64,000 nt of DNA from Clarkia xantiana subsp. parviflora. Lineage: Eukaryota > Streptophyta > Magnoliopsida > Myrtales > Onagraceae. The notes below the pieces were generated by a model that was given only the letters and a program-made list of their open reading frames with translations, ran no database searches and was not told the DNA's origin. This document shows positions 33,146 to 45,599 of this stretch, one piece after another (the stretch's first letter is position 1; each line of letters begins with the position of its first letter). Made by a program: the position numbers and the translations under genes. The stretch spans positions 3,612,322-3,676,321 of the forward strand of contig JAPTYO010000027.1 of assembly GCA_036873135.1 (NCBI GenBank), written 5' to 3'.

Positions 33146-33167
33146 ATCAGCCTTTTGCTACGCTTCC

Positions 33168-33182
33168 CACAGACGGCGCCAA
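33168..33182 (-). other. Primer binding site of gypsy E
   Basis: On the minus strand TTGGCGCCGTCTGTG directly follows the LTR end CCAACA. Confidence 0.88.
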
Positions 33183-33836
33183 TGTTGGATCACGGTGGAA
33201 CTCCGGTACGGTCTTTGACGGCGATCCTAGCTCCTTTGCTCCACGTGGTCCTGCAAAGAGGGGATAGACCGGGCGGTGACCCAGAATCCCTCTCCGATGC
33301 TTAAATGAGTATCTCGTATGGACTGGCAAGCAGTAATCTCAAAGTGTGTAACACAACGTAAAAGACCTGAGGTGACCTCTGCCCTTTTATAGGCGGAGAG
33401 GTACCTCAGTTACCTGGTGAACCGTTGGGGTGGTTAGCCCGTATCCCGTGTATCTCGTGCACGATCCCGCCTATCTAGGCCAGATCTCGCTTATCTCGGC
33501 CACGCCCCGCGTATCTCGGCCTTAACCTCTGATGGCAAGTCCCGGCTAACATCGGGGACTCCAGAGTTATTTCGTTATGTCACCGCTCGGGGCCCCTCGT
33601 CATCGTGACAGGGCCAATCGTTCTCAGGGATTCGTCATCGGGGCCTACTTAAAGGCTTCTCATCGGGAGCTTCCAGCTCACCTATCGGGACCGACTCTGT
33701 CGGGACCTTTCATCATCGGGACTCCCTACGTTGGGACCCTTCACCTGGGTCATCTTGACCTTCATTTGGGGCCCAATGGGCCTGTTCGCCGTTTCCTCGC
33801 CGTTAAGGGGCCTAACGGCCATAGCAGAACCCATCA
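33183..33836 (-). repeat. 5' LTR of gypsy E (654 bp)
   Basis: Same ends as the 3' LTR; it carries only one or two of the 20-bp units (33490-33524). TATA box on the minus strand near 33384-33395. Confidence 0.95.
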
Positions 33837-33841
33837 AATCC

Positions 33842-34443
33842 ATGTCTAGAAATTTCGCATGATTGATTGTAAGCACAAATTGCAAAACAACCCCCCTAAT
33901 ATTTTAAAAAAGTTTTTAAAACTGAAAATACCAGTCGCCAATTATGCATGATGTATGCGGAAGTTGCATGTTTTGACACGTATGCTAGAAAGTTCATGAA
34001 AGAAAGCATGTGGTAATTTACTTTCAGTAGAATTATGTATGCTAAGTAACATTAGACGCATGACGCGTAAGCATGTTGTTTTGGTTTGTTCGATGTTTAT
34101 GGCGTGATATAGTATTATGCATGCTTAAATTATCGGATAATTTTACAAAAAAAAAAGGGCCATGGGAAAGCCAAGATCGGGTATGCTTGTTTGAAAATTC
34201 CCGTTCCGGTAATTTGCAAAATAATAGTCGTTTTCAAAAGACTGATCTATTGGATTGAGGACGACAATAGTGTGAACTCTTTCACAACACCCCCTTCCCT
34301 CGGTTTACTGGCAGTCGGTTTGGTTTAGTGACTGAATGATCACTATTTGTCGTATTCCATCCTATTAGATAATCCGATGTTTGCAATTCTGTAAAAATGT
34401 TATTGTCTCCTAACTTTGCATGATTATAATTGTAATAGTTCTA
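33842..34443 (+). other. Copia C4 leader, second part
   Basis: It continues the leader directly after the right AATCC duplicate. It is colinear with C5 42480-43090 and C2 17689-18148. No coding signal. Confidence 0.75.
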
Positions 34444-35103
34444 ATGGCTGGGTCGGTACTCTTTTATAAACCATGCAATCTGGATAGTATGGATTACGTA
34501 GCGTGGAGTGAGATGGTAAGAGAGCGTCTTATAGCATGCGATACACACGGTTGTATCATGACTATAAAAGAGAAAATGTTGGTACCGCCGGACCACAACC
34601 TAGTTCCCATAATAGGGAACATAGGCTTGGGAGATAAGAAAGCTTGCAAGGTGATATTGGCATCCTTGGATAAAGAGGTTGCAGAGGACTTCACGCACAA
34701 TTATTCTGCTATTCAGCTTTGGGCTGCCCTTAAGCTCCGTTTTGGTAGTGGAAAGGCAGCCGAAGCAAGAAAAGTAATAATGGAGTATGATGACCTACTC
34801 TCAAACAACACCAGAGTAAAACCTGTGTGTAACCGAAGGATCGAAAGATCCAATTGGAGAAAGATAATCCATATCGCACATGGATATACGATATCATGGT
34901 TTGCTGACGATTATGGACTAGGATACTTAATTGATTCAGTTAAGTACTCCATGTTCCTATTCAAGGAAAGCAACCAAAGGAAAATGAAAAGTTCCTACAT
35001 GCGCCACCGCAAGAGGACAAAGGAAATAACAGAGGAAACAAGATCGAATTGGTCCTCAAACGAGATCCGTAGTATGAAAAATACTACTGATGAAGTACTG
35101 TAA
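34444..35103 (+). pseudogene. Copia C4 gag
   Basis: ATG at 34444 in the same context as C2 gag. It has a MDYVAWSEMVRERL segment and LWAALKLRFGSGKAAEARKV of copia gag, then a basic tail. It is about 220 residues, shorter than the C2 gag, and without zinc knuckle, so the C-terminus is lost. Confidence 0.75.
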
Positions 35104-36240
35104 AAGATACGCCTCGTTTGCCACATATATGAAACCATTAAACGTTTTATATCACTAAGTCTACTGATATGATTCACTTGTGAATTTCTTTCAGGGACGT
35201 TGGTGAAGATGGCTGGAGTTTTCCTTTTCGACTTTACTTTTTCTTTACCTCTAAAATCTTTGTGATGTATCTCAGTGCAGTATCAATGTCTACAAGTTCT
35301 CTTATTATCAATAAATGTTTATGTTTAGTTATTGATGATTCAGAATTTTTGAATAAAGTAGTAACCATTCAGTTCATGATTTGGCCTACTTATCAAAATT
35401 AATCGACCTGATTAAACGGGACCGATCCGGAACAAATAACTAATCTGTGAATCCTCCAGTAAAACGGTTGGATCAAATAACATAACATTCAATCACCTAA
35501 TCAAACATCCATCGATTGCGTAATTCCAAAATCAAACCGACCGTAAATTCCATCCTTATTTATTAGTACTCCATTTAAATCGATTATTTACGTAATAATT
35601 AAGAATGGTCAAAACCGATCAAATTAAATTTGAAAATAAAACGATTTAAACCATGGGATAAAATTGGTTTTATGCGCCGTACGCGCGTGTACCTCGAAAG
35701 ACGGAACACATATTTTTAAAGTACAAATTTAATAATGAAGTGTTTTTAAATGAATGCTGATTTTTCGTTTATGATTCCTTGGAAATAAATAATTGATGAC
35801 TACTATTGTCAATATGTATGCTTTAATGCTACTACGATCGAGTAATACATCAACTATAGCATTAAGAATGAGCTCAGATGTATAGTCCATGAGGTGGATA
35901 AGTCTCTGGATGTGTTAATAAACGAACGGAAGTAGTAAGTAAAATGACACTCCCACTTTAAGCCTTTAACGAAAAGTTTGGCTAAGCAATCATATTATTA
36001 AAATACTTCAAGAAACATAGTCTAAAATTACATTTAATTAGGATCTAACATTAATTGTTCCTACGGAATGATATTAAGTTGATTCATATTAATGTAACAC
36101 TATGTTCTAATAAGATCGGTTGACGCGTTACCATAAAAGCTAAGAAATGATACAGGTGAAACCTTATCATAAAGCAGCATTAATTTGCATATTAAACATG
36201 TATTTATCAAGAGTACGGTCTACTCTTAAAGAATACAAGT
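35104..36240. other. Copia C4 non-coding segment in place of protease and integrase
   Basis: Neither DSGA protease nor integrase motifs are present in any frame. The segment is colinear with C5 43300-44790 (TTAATCGACC-AGTTAAACGGGA, GCG-ACGCGCGTGT-GACCTCGAAA and others), so the replacement was present in their common ancestor. Confidence 0.65.
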
Positions 36241-37088
36241 TTAAGATTAGCTTGAATTAATGGTAACGTGGTGGTCGAACATGACACATTATAGAAATTT
36301 GAGGATGGACTTCCAATGCTTTGCGGAACGAAACGAACCAAAGTACTGATCGGATTAAAATGGATAACGGAGATTCTCAGGTCCCACTTACTTCGAGTAG
36401 GAGAATGCATTCGTGAATGACATGGTAAATGTTGATGGAAACGTCCTCATAATAAATCCAGTGGGAGGGCTCACTCCCCCTCACATAATCATCAATAAAT
36501 GTTAATGCGAATCAAGTCGGACCTGATAATCATAATGCTGAACCATTGGATGAAAATCCAATTGTCGTCACAACTGCCCATTATTCCTAGTGGGAGCAAA
36601 CGACTAACTTGATTCCAGATCCTAGTGATCAAGGAATAAATCTCAGAGGTGAAATCCTGAGACCAAGAGGTCATTCTAAGAAAGTTGTAGACCAAAGTTC
36701 TAGCACCGCCATTGTTCACAGTGGGAGTTATGCTCCGAGAAGAAGCATTATTTCGAGTGGGAGTAACGATCAGACTCAAGATGAGATTATCTAGCCTAGA
36801 CTTAGTCTAAGGAGACGAACTTCTTTTAAGAAGTATCCCATCAAGTGAGACATTCATTCACGAACCAGTGACGGTTCGGCAAGTATTGGAAGAACCTCAA
36901 ACGTTAGAATAGAGGAAAACAATGGAGGATGAAAATGCCTAAATTAGAACGTATTCGGTTTTGGTCTTCAGTTGATTTACCTACTAACCACAGAGCTAGA
37001 AAGTGAAATTTTATAATTCACTACTGATGGAAAATTTAAGTGGTGCAAAACTCGAACGATTGCGAAAGGATATACCCAAATTCACGGA
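36241..37088 (+). pseudogene. Copia C4 IN-RT linker, degraded
   Basis: Linker words GTCGAACATGA, ACTTCGAGTAGGAG, VNPVGG-like text and repeated CAGTGGGAG are readable in several frames up to 36850, followed by the degraded start of RT. Confidence 0.65.
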
Positions 37089-37625
37089 GTGGACTTTGAT
37101 GAAACATACTCACCAACTATGCGATATAGCGCATTTAGGGCCATCCTTGCCATTGTTGCATGTCTCGATCTAGAGCTACACCAAATGGATGTTAAGACCG
37201 CATTCCTCCATGGAAACCTGGAGGATGAGATCTATATGGAGCAGCCAGAGGGTTTTATTACTCCTGGCAAAGAACGTAAAGTTTGCGAACTCTAACGATC
37301 TATTTACGGTCTTAAACAATCGTCTCGGCAATGGTATCGCAGATTCCATAAGGAAATCGTCGGAAACGGATTTGTGAATCTTCACGACGATCCCTGCATT
37401 TACACCAAGACCTCCGGGTCTAAGTGTGTCATCATAACCTTATACGTGGATGACATACTCATTGCTGCGAACGATGTGAGTTTCATGAACAAATCAAACT
37501 CCTGGTTATCATCAGCATTTGAGATGAAAGACATGGGAGAGGCCACGTACATCTTAGGCATTAAAATTGCCCGAGATCGTGCCGCCCGGAGATTGTGTCT
37601 GTCTCAGGAATCATATATCTACTAA
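37089..37625 (+). pseudogene. Copia C4 reverse transcriptase
   Basis: DFDETYSPTMRYSAFRAIL, QMDVKTAFLHGNLEDEIYM and QPEGF, then a TAA at 37293-37295, RSIYGLKQSSRQWY, the catalytic LYVDDILIA near 37440, and FEMKDMGEATYILGIKI. The frame shifts near 37620 into the next segment. Confidence 0.92.
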
Positions 37626-38416
37626 CTGTTGAAAGATTCAGAATGCTCGATGCCAAACCCGTGGATACGCCAGTTGTATTCGGGTGCACGTTGTCAAAGC
37701 GTAACGGCCCGAAGAACCAGCAGGACCGTGAACAGATTAAGAATGCAGAGTATCTAAGCATGGTAGGAAGTCTAATGTATGCCATGCTATGTACTCGGCC
37801 GGACATTTGTTATGCTGTGGGCCTAGTAGCAAGATTCCAATCAGATCCTGGCTATCAGCATTTAAAGGTCGTAAAACGAATTATAAGATATCTGAAAGGT
37901 ATTGCCGACTATGTTCTGTGTTATAAGGGCAGGCAAATCGAATTGACTGGTTATAGTGACGCCGACCACGGTGGCGATCCGGACGATCGTAAGTCCACCA
38001 CAGGGGGAGTTTTCCTCCTTAATGATGCTGTCATATCATGGGTAAGCAAGAAGCAATCATGTGTCGCGCTTTCCACTATAGAATCATAATTCGTTGCCCT
38101 TTCTAAAAACGCACAAGAAGCAATCTGGCTGAAAAGGCTTTTTACTGCATTAATTGACACTGACAAGAAGAGCAAACCTGTGAAGGTATACTCCGACAGT
38201 CAGGCAGCCATTGCAGTAGCTAAGAATCCAAAGTACCATAGTAGGACCAAACACATTGATGTGAAATACAATTATGCCAAATATGTTGTTGAAGACAATA
38301 TAATCGCTTTAGAATACTTGTCCAGAGACAATATGGTCGCAGGCCCATTTACTAAGCCATTACGTAGAGAAATTTTTGAAAAGCACGTAAAACTGCTTGG
38401 ATTACGTAGGGCTTAA
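37626..38416 (+). pseudogene. Copia C4 RT end and RNase H
   Basis: DAKPVDTPVVFG, CTRPDICYAVGLVARFQSD, YSDADHGGDPDDRKST, then a TAA at 38087-38089 in place of Glu in ..ES-E-FVAL, then YSDSQAAIAVAKNPKYHSR and KHVKLLGLRRA ending at 38416. C5 has the identical TAA at the same codon. Confidence 0.92.
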
Positions 38417-39542
38417 TAAGTGGCTTGTATGAGTGATGGAATTTTGACATTTGAAATTATATTTCGATTGAATAGTAGAATTTCAAATTGAGTATATGAT
38501 CTATCGACGTCATAATGATAAATAACATTGGATTTTACAGTCTATAAACTAAGTCGTAGGAAAAGGTAAAACTCTTCCACCAAAATTATGTCAGATGTGA
38601 ACCTTGCCTTGTCACACAAGCACGGTCATCTTGTAGGAGAAGGGACCTCTACCACAACAAGATTGGCTAAGAACCAGGAGGATAAACCTGGTTAAACGAA
38701 ACGATAACTTGGTCACGCTTATATCATGACTTAATTATCGTTTTATAAATCGCCGTGTTGGACTCTTTCCATCATTAAAATCACATTCATTGCCAGATGA
38801 AAGATTCTGCGATAGTATGTTTGACATATCCAACCCCTGGCTTGTCCAGGTGTGCTATCGACGCGTGCTTCATTCTACGCGTGCCATGTTCGACCAAGGG
38901 TTCATGCTCGGTTGTGCTAGCTAGAATCCTTGTGATTCAAAGGGCGCATACTTCTTCACCTTGAGCGTGTGATTGATCCCGGGTGTCTTATGAAGAGGCA
39001 CCCAAAGTATCCTCTCGTACTCAGAACTTATACCTAAGGTCTAGCTCAATGTTCGCTTCCCGGCGTTCGAGCGTATAGCCAAAGAAAACGGCCATGTGAC
39101 CACGTCTTGGAAACCGGTTGAGTTAGACTAAGGGTGTAAGTTATGGGGATGGTTATGTTCATCTATAATTCACCGACTCTTTTGTTCACATGGTGGCCAC
39201 CAACCGGATATTAGTTGAAGGTTGTGAACACTTGTACGGATGCCCTAGAGAAGTATTCCTACGTGGAAAACTGGGCAATTGGAGAATTATCAGTTGACCA
39301 AAGATACAGTGCGGTACATATTTTATTTTTGACATGATTGATTTACGAAAGGGAATCAACGTTCTGCGGGCACTACAACACTCCTAACAAATGAGTAGCT
39401 CGATGCCCATCGTATCCGCCGGTCGCTCGGCAAACCTTGTATGAACTATTCGGAGACGGAGACAATAACTGAAGACTGAAATGTTGATGCTATTGGATGA
39501 CAATACATTAACAGGCACCCTCCCATTCCGGCGAGTGGGAGC
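38417..39542 (+). other. Copia C4 3' untranslated region
   Basis: No gene. It is colinear with C1 and C5 3' regions and ends with the PPT-like GCGAGTGGGAGC. Confidence 0.7.
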
Positions 39543-40142
39543 TGTTAGCATATGGTGACGTGGCGCCGTAATTGGTAGCCCGTTAATATATGTGGATACC
39601 TAAGATAATTAGGTAAATGTCACATTAGGGCTAATTGAGCCAGACCCAATTCCCATGTGACATGGAAGGCCCAAAATTGGGCCTCCCCCACCACATGATT
39701 AGTCGGCCGAAACCCTAATAGTAGGGAGGAGGATTTTCTCCTCCTCCCACTATATAAGGAGGTCTTTGGGTCACCTCCAAAACACATATTGATCACAACT
39801 CCACCTAAGTTATGATTTGAGAGAAATCCCTTTCTCTCTATAGTAGGTTCGGCCGGCCCCATAAGCACCACTATTGGTGTGCCAAATTGCTTCCGAGCAT
39901 TCAGTCCGAGGTTCTGTCCCCGTTGAAGAAGCGATCGGAGGATTTTCTGTGGAGCTTATACCGCGTAGGACTTCTTCTCGCGACGAACTTGTACGGATTC
40001 AGAGCGCAGGATCAGAACTCCCTCCACAACGCTCTTGTGCAGGAAAGCTATTGAGGTATGTGTACATTATTCCACTGCGTAATTAGATTACTTACAAGTA
40101 CACGTTTAGCATTATGTAGTATTATGTCCACGTAATCCAACA
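39543..40142 (+). repeat. 3' LTR of copia C4
   Basis: 600 bp, TGTTAGCATATGG...AATCCAACA, followed by the GTAAG duplicate. Confidence 0.93.
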
Positions 40143-40377
40143 GTAAGATCCACCTCTTTACCAGTCCACAGCTTATATAGTGTCTTGTCCACCGATTTTG
40201 TGGGTAGACGGTTTACTACACGAATAGCTGTCAACAACGCATCACCCCAAAAGGAGATTGGAAGTTGAGCTTGCGACATCATGGTTCTTACCATGTCCAA
40301 GAGTGTACGATTCATTGCTCCGCAACTTCGTTCTGTTTTGGCGTAGAAGTGATCGTCGTTTGACAGACAATACCCCT
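40143..40377 (-). pseudogene. Copia C3 integrase, middle fragment
   Basis: On the minus strand: ERSCGAMNRTLLDMVRTMMS, then QAQLPISFWGDALLTA, then LWTGKEVDLT. It lies between the C4 and C5 insertions and joins 48710 upstream and 20772 downstream. Confidence 0.88.
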
Positions 40378-40980
40378 TGTAAGCATATGGTGATGGGCGG
40401 CGTAAATGGAAGCCCATTATATGTATATGTTACCTAAGACAATTGGGTAAATGTCACATTAGGACATTGGGCCAGACCCAAATCCCAATTGACATGAGAG
40501 GCCCAAAATTGGGCCTCCCTATACACGTGGCCGGCCGAACTAATTACTACGGGTATAAAGTGGACTTTTGTCCACTTTACTCCTCCTATAAATAAAAGGC
40601 GTTAGAGGTTTTATTAGGTTAATCCTTAATTCCTCCTTAGAGTGTTTTAGAGAGAAAAAGCTTCCCCCATAACACCCTTAGTCCAGCCGAAACTTCACAC
40701 TTCACCAAAGGGTGTGCCAATTTGCCTTCGATCAAACACTCCGAAGATCCGTTTCTGTCAAGAATAGATCAGAGGCTTTGCTGTGGAGAATATAACTCTT
40801 AGGTCTTCCTTAACAAGAACCTCTACGGGTGCCGACCGGAGGACCGTGAACTCCCTGCTGCAGGATCTTGGGACTACGGATTACTTCTGAGGTATGTGCG
40901 AATCTTCCGCTGCGTAATATCGATTACTAGCATGTACCATGTTTATAGTATCCGTTGTGATTACTCCCTGTAATCTAACA
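40378..40980 (+). repeat. 5' LTR of copia C5
   Basis: 603 bp, TGTAAGCATATGG...AATCTAACA. TATA-like CTATAAATAAAAG near 40588. Confidence 0.92.
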
Positions 40981-40981
40981 G

Positions 40982-40993
40982 TGGTATCAGAGC
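40982..40993 (+). other. Primer binding site of copia C5
   Basis: TGGTATCAGAGC, initiator Met tRNA type, one base after the LTR. Confidence 0.92.
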
Positions 40994-43090
40994 CTGTGTT
41001 AGGAGTTCATGATTTTGATAAATTGGAGTTCTTGAAAATATGATTTTGAACGAAAATTTTAAGGTGGAAAATTAAAATTTTCAAAATTATTTTAATTGGG
41101 TAGAGCCGCAATTTTCATGATATTCTTGGTAAATTTGATGTTCATGATCTTTAAGAAAAGATGATTTTTTTTTTTAATCAAAATCGAACATTGGATTGTA
41201 GATCTTATTAAAATTTGATCTTGAAATTTGACCACTTGTTTCCAATTTGGTGTTTGTGCCGAAACCCTAAGTAAATTACAAGGTAATTTTTTTTTTAATT
41301 TCTTAGGCCCCAAGTAAGTGTATTTCGGCCGAACCTAATCAAATAGTGTTGATCATATTTTAATTTTTTGTTCAAGGTAACAATATATTTATAATTGGAA
41401 ACATAAGGATAGATTTACATTAATGTATAGAAATATATATATATATAACTATCAATATATCTAAATATTTAATAGGGTTAAAGGTATTATTGATAGATTT
41501 AGTTACCTAAAAGATTGAGAAAATATATTGTCAGTATATGTGTTTCCCTATTTAAGATGTTGTCAATAAATAAAATATATATGTGTATATTATGTGCCGA
41601 AATTTTACATATATATTATTGATTGATTTAGTCTTAAAGATAGAATCTTGGCGATAAATATATATATGTTTGATGTATGGCCAAAATTTATATGTAAATA
41701 TTTAATATTGGAAATTATTTTATATAGTTAATGTTACTTGGTGGCTAAGTTAAAATATTTAGTGGACTTTAAAACCCTACTTAGCCCACAAGTAAACATT
41801 TCGGCCCAAACCCTTTTGATTTAATTATTGGGCCGGTCCAATATATCAAATCGGGACGCATTGGATCGAACCGGGTTTTCTTAATCGGTTCGACCTAGTC
41901 GGGTCGGGTCGGACCGGGGTAACTAAGTGGATCTAACCGAACCGGTTTTGAGTGTTGAACCGAACCGAACCCTATTTTTTTATTGGACTAGTTCGGACCG
42001 AACCAGATTTTGAAAATAAAATCGGACCGAACCGGATTTTACTGAACTGGTCCCGAACCGGATTTTTCTGGACCGAACCGAACCGAATCAAACTAGACCA
42101 AATTTGGTTGAACCGAATCGAATTTTCAAAACCGAATTCAAGTCAATTAAAATAGGGTGGACAAGTTATAAAATCCAAATGTTTTGAACCTCTAAAGACT
42201 TACATAGTGCTCAAAAGGGTTTAATATTATTTACATAACGATTAAACCATTATGCCTTGTTTCGATTATGGTGATGGATCTCGGAGATACATGTTTTTGG
42301 GACTGGATTAATTAGTGGGCTGAATTGCAAATGTTTATTATTCGATATATATTTATACATGATTAGAACTGTCGTCTTGACTGAGTCAAGCTAGCTGGAT
42401 AATGCATGTTGGGGGCGGAGCCATGGTTAAATATATGGTATGCGCACTGGGATAGACATGCTGTGATTGTTGAATTTTCCTAGGATTCATGTTTAGAATG
42501 ATGCGTAATTGAATATAAGCATGAATTGCAAATCAGCCCCTAATGTTCAAAATATTTTTAAAATCGAATACCAGTCGCCAGATGTGTATGATTGATGTGG
42601 TAGTTTCATGTTTGACACGTATGCTAGAATGTTGAGGATGTAGCTGCATTTAATAATTTACTTGGGAGTACGATTATGTATGCAAGCATGAGTTCCTCGG
42701 AACATTAGACGCATGACGCGTAAGCATGAATGTGGTTTGTAAGATGAATGTTACTTGCGTATGATGATTTACATGGATGGTAGAATTGTATATGCATGAG
42801 TGAGTTCATCAGAATATTTTTCAAAACAAAAAGGGCCTTGGGAAAGCCAAGATCGGGTATGCTTTTTTTAAAATTCCCGATACTGTAATTTGCGATTAAA
42901 AAACGTTTTAAAAGACTGATCTATTGGACAATGATGTGAACTCTTTCATACCCATCTTCCATTGGTTTACTGGTTGTCGGTTGGTTTAGATGACTGAGGA
43001 ATCGTTACTTGTCGCATTCTATCTTAATAGATATCTGATGTATGCAATTCTTTCTCAAAATGTTATTGTCTCTCTGATTTTTGCATAATC
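40994..43090 (+). other. Copia C5 leader
   Basis: No coding frame. AT-rich to 41740, then GACCGAACCGG-type words at 41870-42140, then the conserved TGGTGATGGATCTCGG and GTCAAGCTAGCTGGATAATGC landmarks. Confidence 0.75.
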
Positions 43091-44810
43091 ATCGATGTGT
43101 TAGTATGAATTGGTTGAATTAGTGCAACTTGATATTTCTCGCAATCTTGATGGTTTGAATCATAATGAATATAAGGAGTACGTGTTGAACTCTCTACTAC
43201 GATTCCGAAAAGTGGAGAGGACAACTACGGATGAATATAGTAGTCTGTATGATTTTGACAATGAGAGACGAATGTAATAATTTGTTTCACCAAGCATGGG
43301 AATAGGTTGTTTGATGATCTGAATGCATATGTGGTGACACATTCAACTTTGGTAAAAAGGGGTTGAAGAAGACTTCAATTGCAACCATCAAATGTTGCAG
43401 CTTAGTATCCCTCTGCATCCGCCTCGGTGAAGCAAGGATGCAAAAGCTAAACTTTTCGGTTAAACGTGATGGTCTTATCTCTTTTCATGGATGTTGGCAT
43501 AAAACCCGCATCGGATCTTCAGAATGAAAGGTCAACATGGAAAAGATATATATGGTTTTCTGATGTTGACAGGATTCAATGACCTTGAGCCTAATCAAGT
43601 ACAGTAACCACAGCAGTAAAAAGGAAACCTTTTCTGCTCACTGGGTTCGAAAGAAGTCAACCATGATCCGCATATCATAGAGAAAACTGGACCAGAAAGG
43701 TCTTATACGATAATCCGGTGGGTTAAACCATGTTGATAAAGTGCGTCTCAAGTACGCCAAGTAGGTCATGTGTATCAAGTTGTAAAACGCTTTATACAGA
43801 CACGGATCATTTGATGTGATTCACTCATGAATTTACTCAGATCTGATGTTCAACATGTCTAAAAGTTCTCGACTATCTATGCGACAATCGTGGATCAAAT
43901 ACGCTAAATTCAGATCAAGAACCCTACCATTGTCATTTATCGTTCGTTTGAGTTACTCAAATGTTGGTTATTTCGAGACTCGGATTTATTGAATAAAGTA
44001 GTTTCCGTTCGATTTGAAATGTGATCTACTTGTCAAAATTAATCGACCCAGTTAAACGGGATCAATCCGAAATGAAATTTCGGCCAGGTAAAAGTGGTCG
44101 AAAAAAATGAAACAATTCACGTACTCCGTCATCTCAGTCGGGACAACTGAACAGTAATGATAATCATGTGCGAAACCGATTGGATTAAATTAAATTAAGA
44201 AATGAAACTATTTAACCATGGGTTAAACTTCGGTAAATAGCGCCACGCGCGTGTGGACCTCGAAATACGAAACACAATGTTTCAAAATACGAGTTTAATG
44301 ATGAAGCATTTTTAATGATTAAGTGATGAATTTTCGTTTGCATCGGTAAGAAGTATGCTTCATAAGCTACCACGACCTTGTAAAAGTATCAACTGACATA
44401 TAAGCTGAAACCCCAAAATGCTCAGTTCGGAGATGGGATGAAATCTCTGAGATAATTTTGCAAACTAAGAAGGATGAAGTCAGTTAAACGATTTTCCTTC
44501 TATACGCCTTGAACGATAAGTCAGGCTAGGCATTCAAATCAAATGACACACTTCAAGAAGCACAATTTATAAACATAATGTTAGATTCAATCTATCAAAC
44601 GTTCCCTATGGGATGAAAAATGATTCACATATATGTAAAACTAATGAAATCGGTAAGACTCGTCGCCATAAAAGCTAAAGAATTATAATGAGTTAAATCA
44701 TATCATCATGCGACATTAATTTGCGCATTAAATACGTATTTGGACCAAGAGTACGTTAACTGCTCTTAGAAAATACCTGTTTACAGCTTGGGAAAATGGT
44801 GCCGTGGTCG
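43091..44810. other. Copia C5 degraded gag and non-coding segment
   Basis: A gag relic is likely around 43100-43500 by position, but no frame is open or clearly recognisable. The rest corresponds to C4 35104-36240. No protease or integrase motif is seen. Confidence 0.45.
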
Positions 44811-45430
44811 AACATGAGACATTACATCAATTGAGGACGAATTTCCAATGCATGGTCAGTTTCAAAAAGATGAGGTCTTGATCGAACCGGAGCAGGATTA
44901 CACTGACAATCAGGTCCCACTTACTTCGAGTGGGAGATTTGAACCGACAGGTCAAGTGAATGACATGGTAAATGATAATGGAAACATTTTCAGAGTAAAT
45001 CCAGCGGGAGGAATAAACCCTTCCACACGAAATCACTGTTGCTGCAGAGACGAATCAAGTTGAACCTGATAGTCATGTTGTTGAACCACTGGATGAAAAT
45101 CCAATAATGCCACAACTACCCATACTACCCATTGTTCCCAGCGGGAGTGATCCGACCAACTTGGTTCCAGGTCCTAGTGATCAAGGAATTCATTTCGGAA
45201 GTAAAACCCCGAGACCGAGAGGTCGTCCGAGGAAATTTGTAGGTCAAGGTTCAAGCACTGCTCTTGTTCCCAGTGGGAGTGATGCTCCGACAAGAAGCAT
45301 TATTCCTCGTGGAAGAAACGTTCAGACTCAAGATGGGATTAACAAGCCTAGATAAAAGTCAAAGGCATCGAAATTCTCCCAAAAAGTATCCCATCGAGAA
45401 GAAGGGTGAAAACCTCACTCTAACAACTGT
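44811..45430 (+). pseudogene. Copia C5 IN-RT linker
   Basis: VPLTSSGRFEPTGQVNDMVN and RVNPAGGIN, then several GSD-type repeats with CCCAGTGGGAGTGATGCTCC and QSQRHRNSPKKYPIEKKGE. Counterpart of C0, C2 and C4 linkers. Confidence 0.75.
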
Positions 45431-45599
45431 TGACGAGCATTGGAAAGGCCTCAAGTGGGGAAATGGAAGAAAATAATAAAATAGAGAGATCGCCTAACTG
45501 AAAGCCATTATAGTCTGTAGTTGATTTACCTGCTAACCACAGGGGCACAAGGATACGGTGAGTCCTGAAAGAAGGCTCACCACTGATGGAACAGGTCGG

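Larger units (their letters stand above)
22838..33836 (-). mobile_element. Gypsy E: full-length Tat-lineage element (minus strand)
   Basis: It has LTRs 22838-23591 (3') and 33183-33836 (5') and target duplicates AATCC at 22833-22837 and 33837-33841, an exact match. On the minus strand from 33182: PBS, gag, protease, RT, RNase H, second RNase H, integrase, a tandem repeat, then an antisense gene (plus strand), PPT and 3' LTR. It is 11.0 kb. It is the most complete gypsy in the window, but pol has three in-frame stops and gag-pol two frameshifts. The LTRs differ by about 7 substitutions plus one 100-bp repeat-array difference, so it is young. Confidence 0.95.
20773..40142 (+). mobile_element. 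Copia C4: Ty1/copia element interrupted by gypsy E
   Basis: LTRs are 20773-21369 and 39543-40142, and the target duplication is GTAAG (20768-20772 and 40143-40147), a perfect match. Without gypsy E it is about 8.37 kb, close to the 8.33 kb of C5. It holds a long leader, gag, a non-coding segment where protease and integrase should be, linker, RT and RNase H with stops, and an 1.1-kb 3' region. It lacks integrase and so could only have moved with enzymes from elsewhere. Confidence 0.93.
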
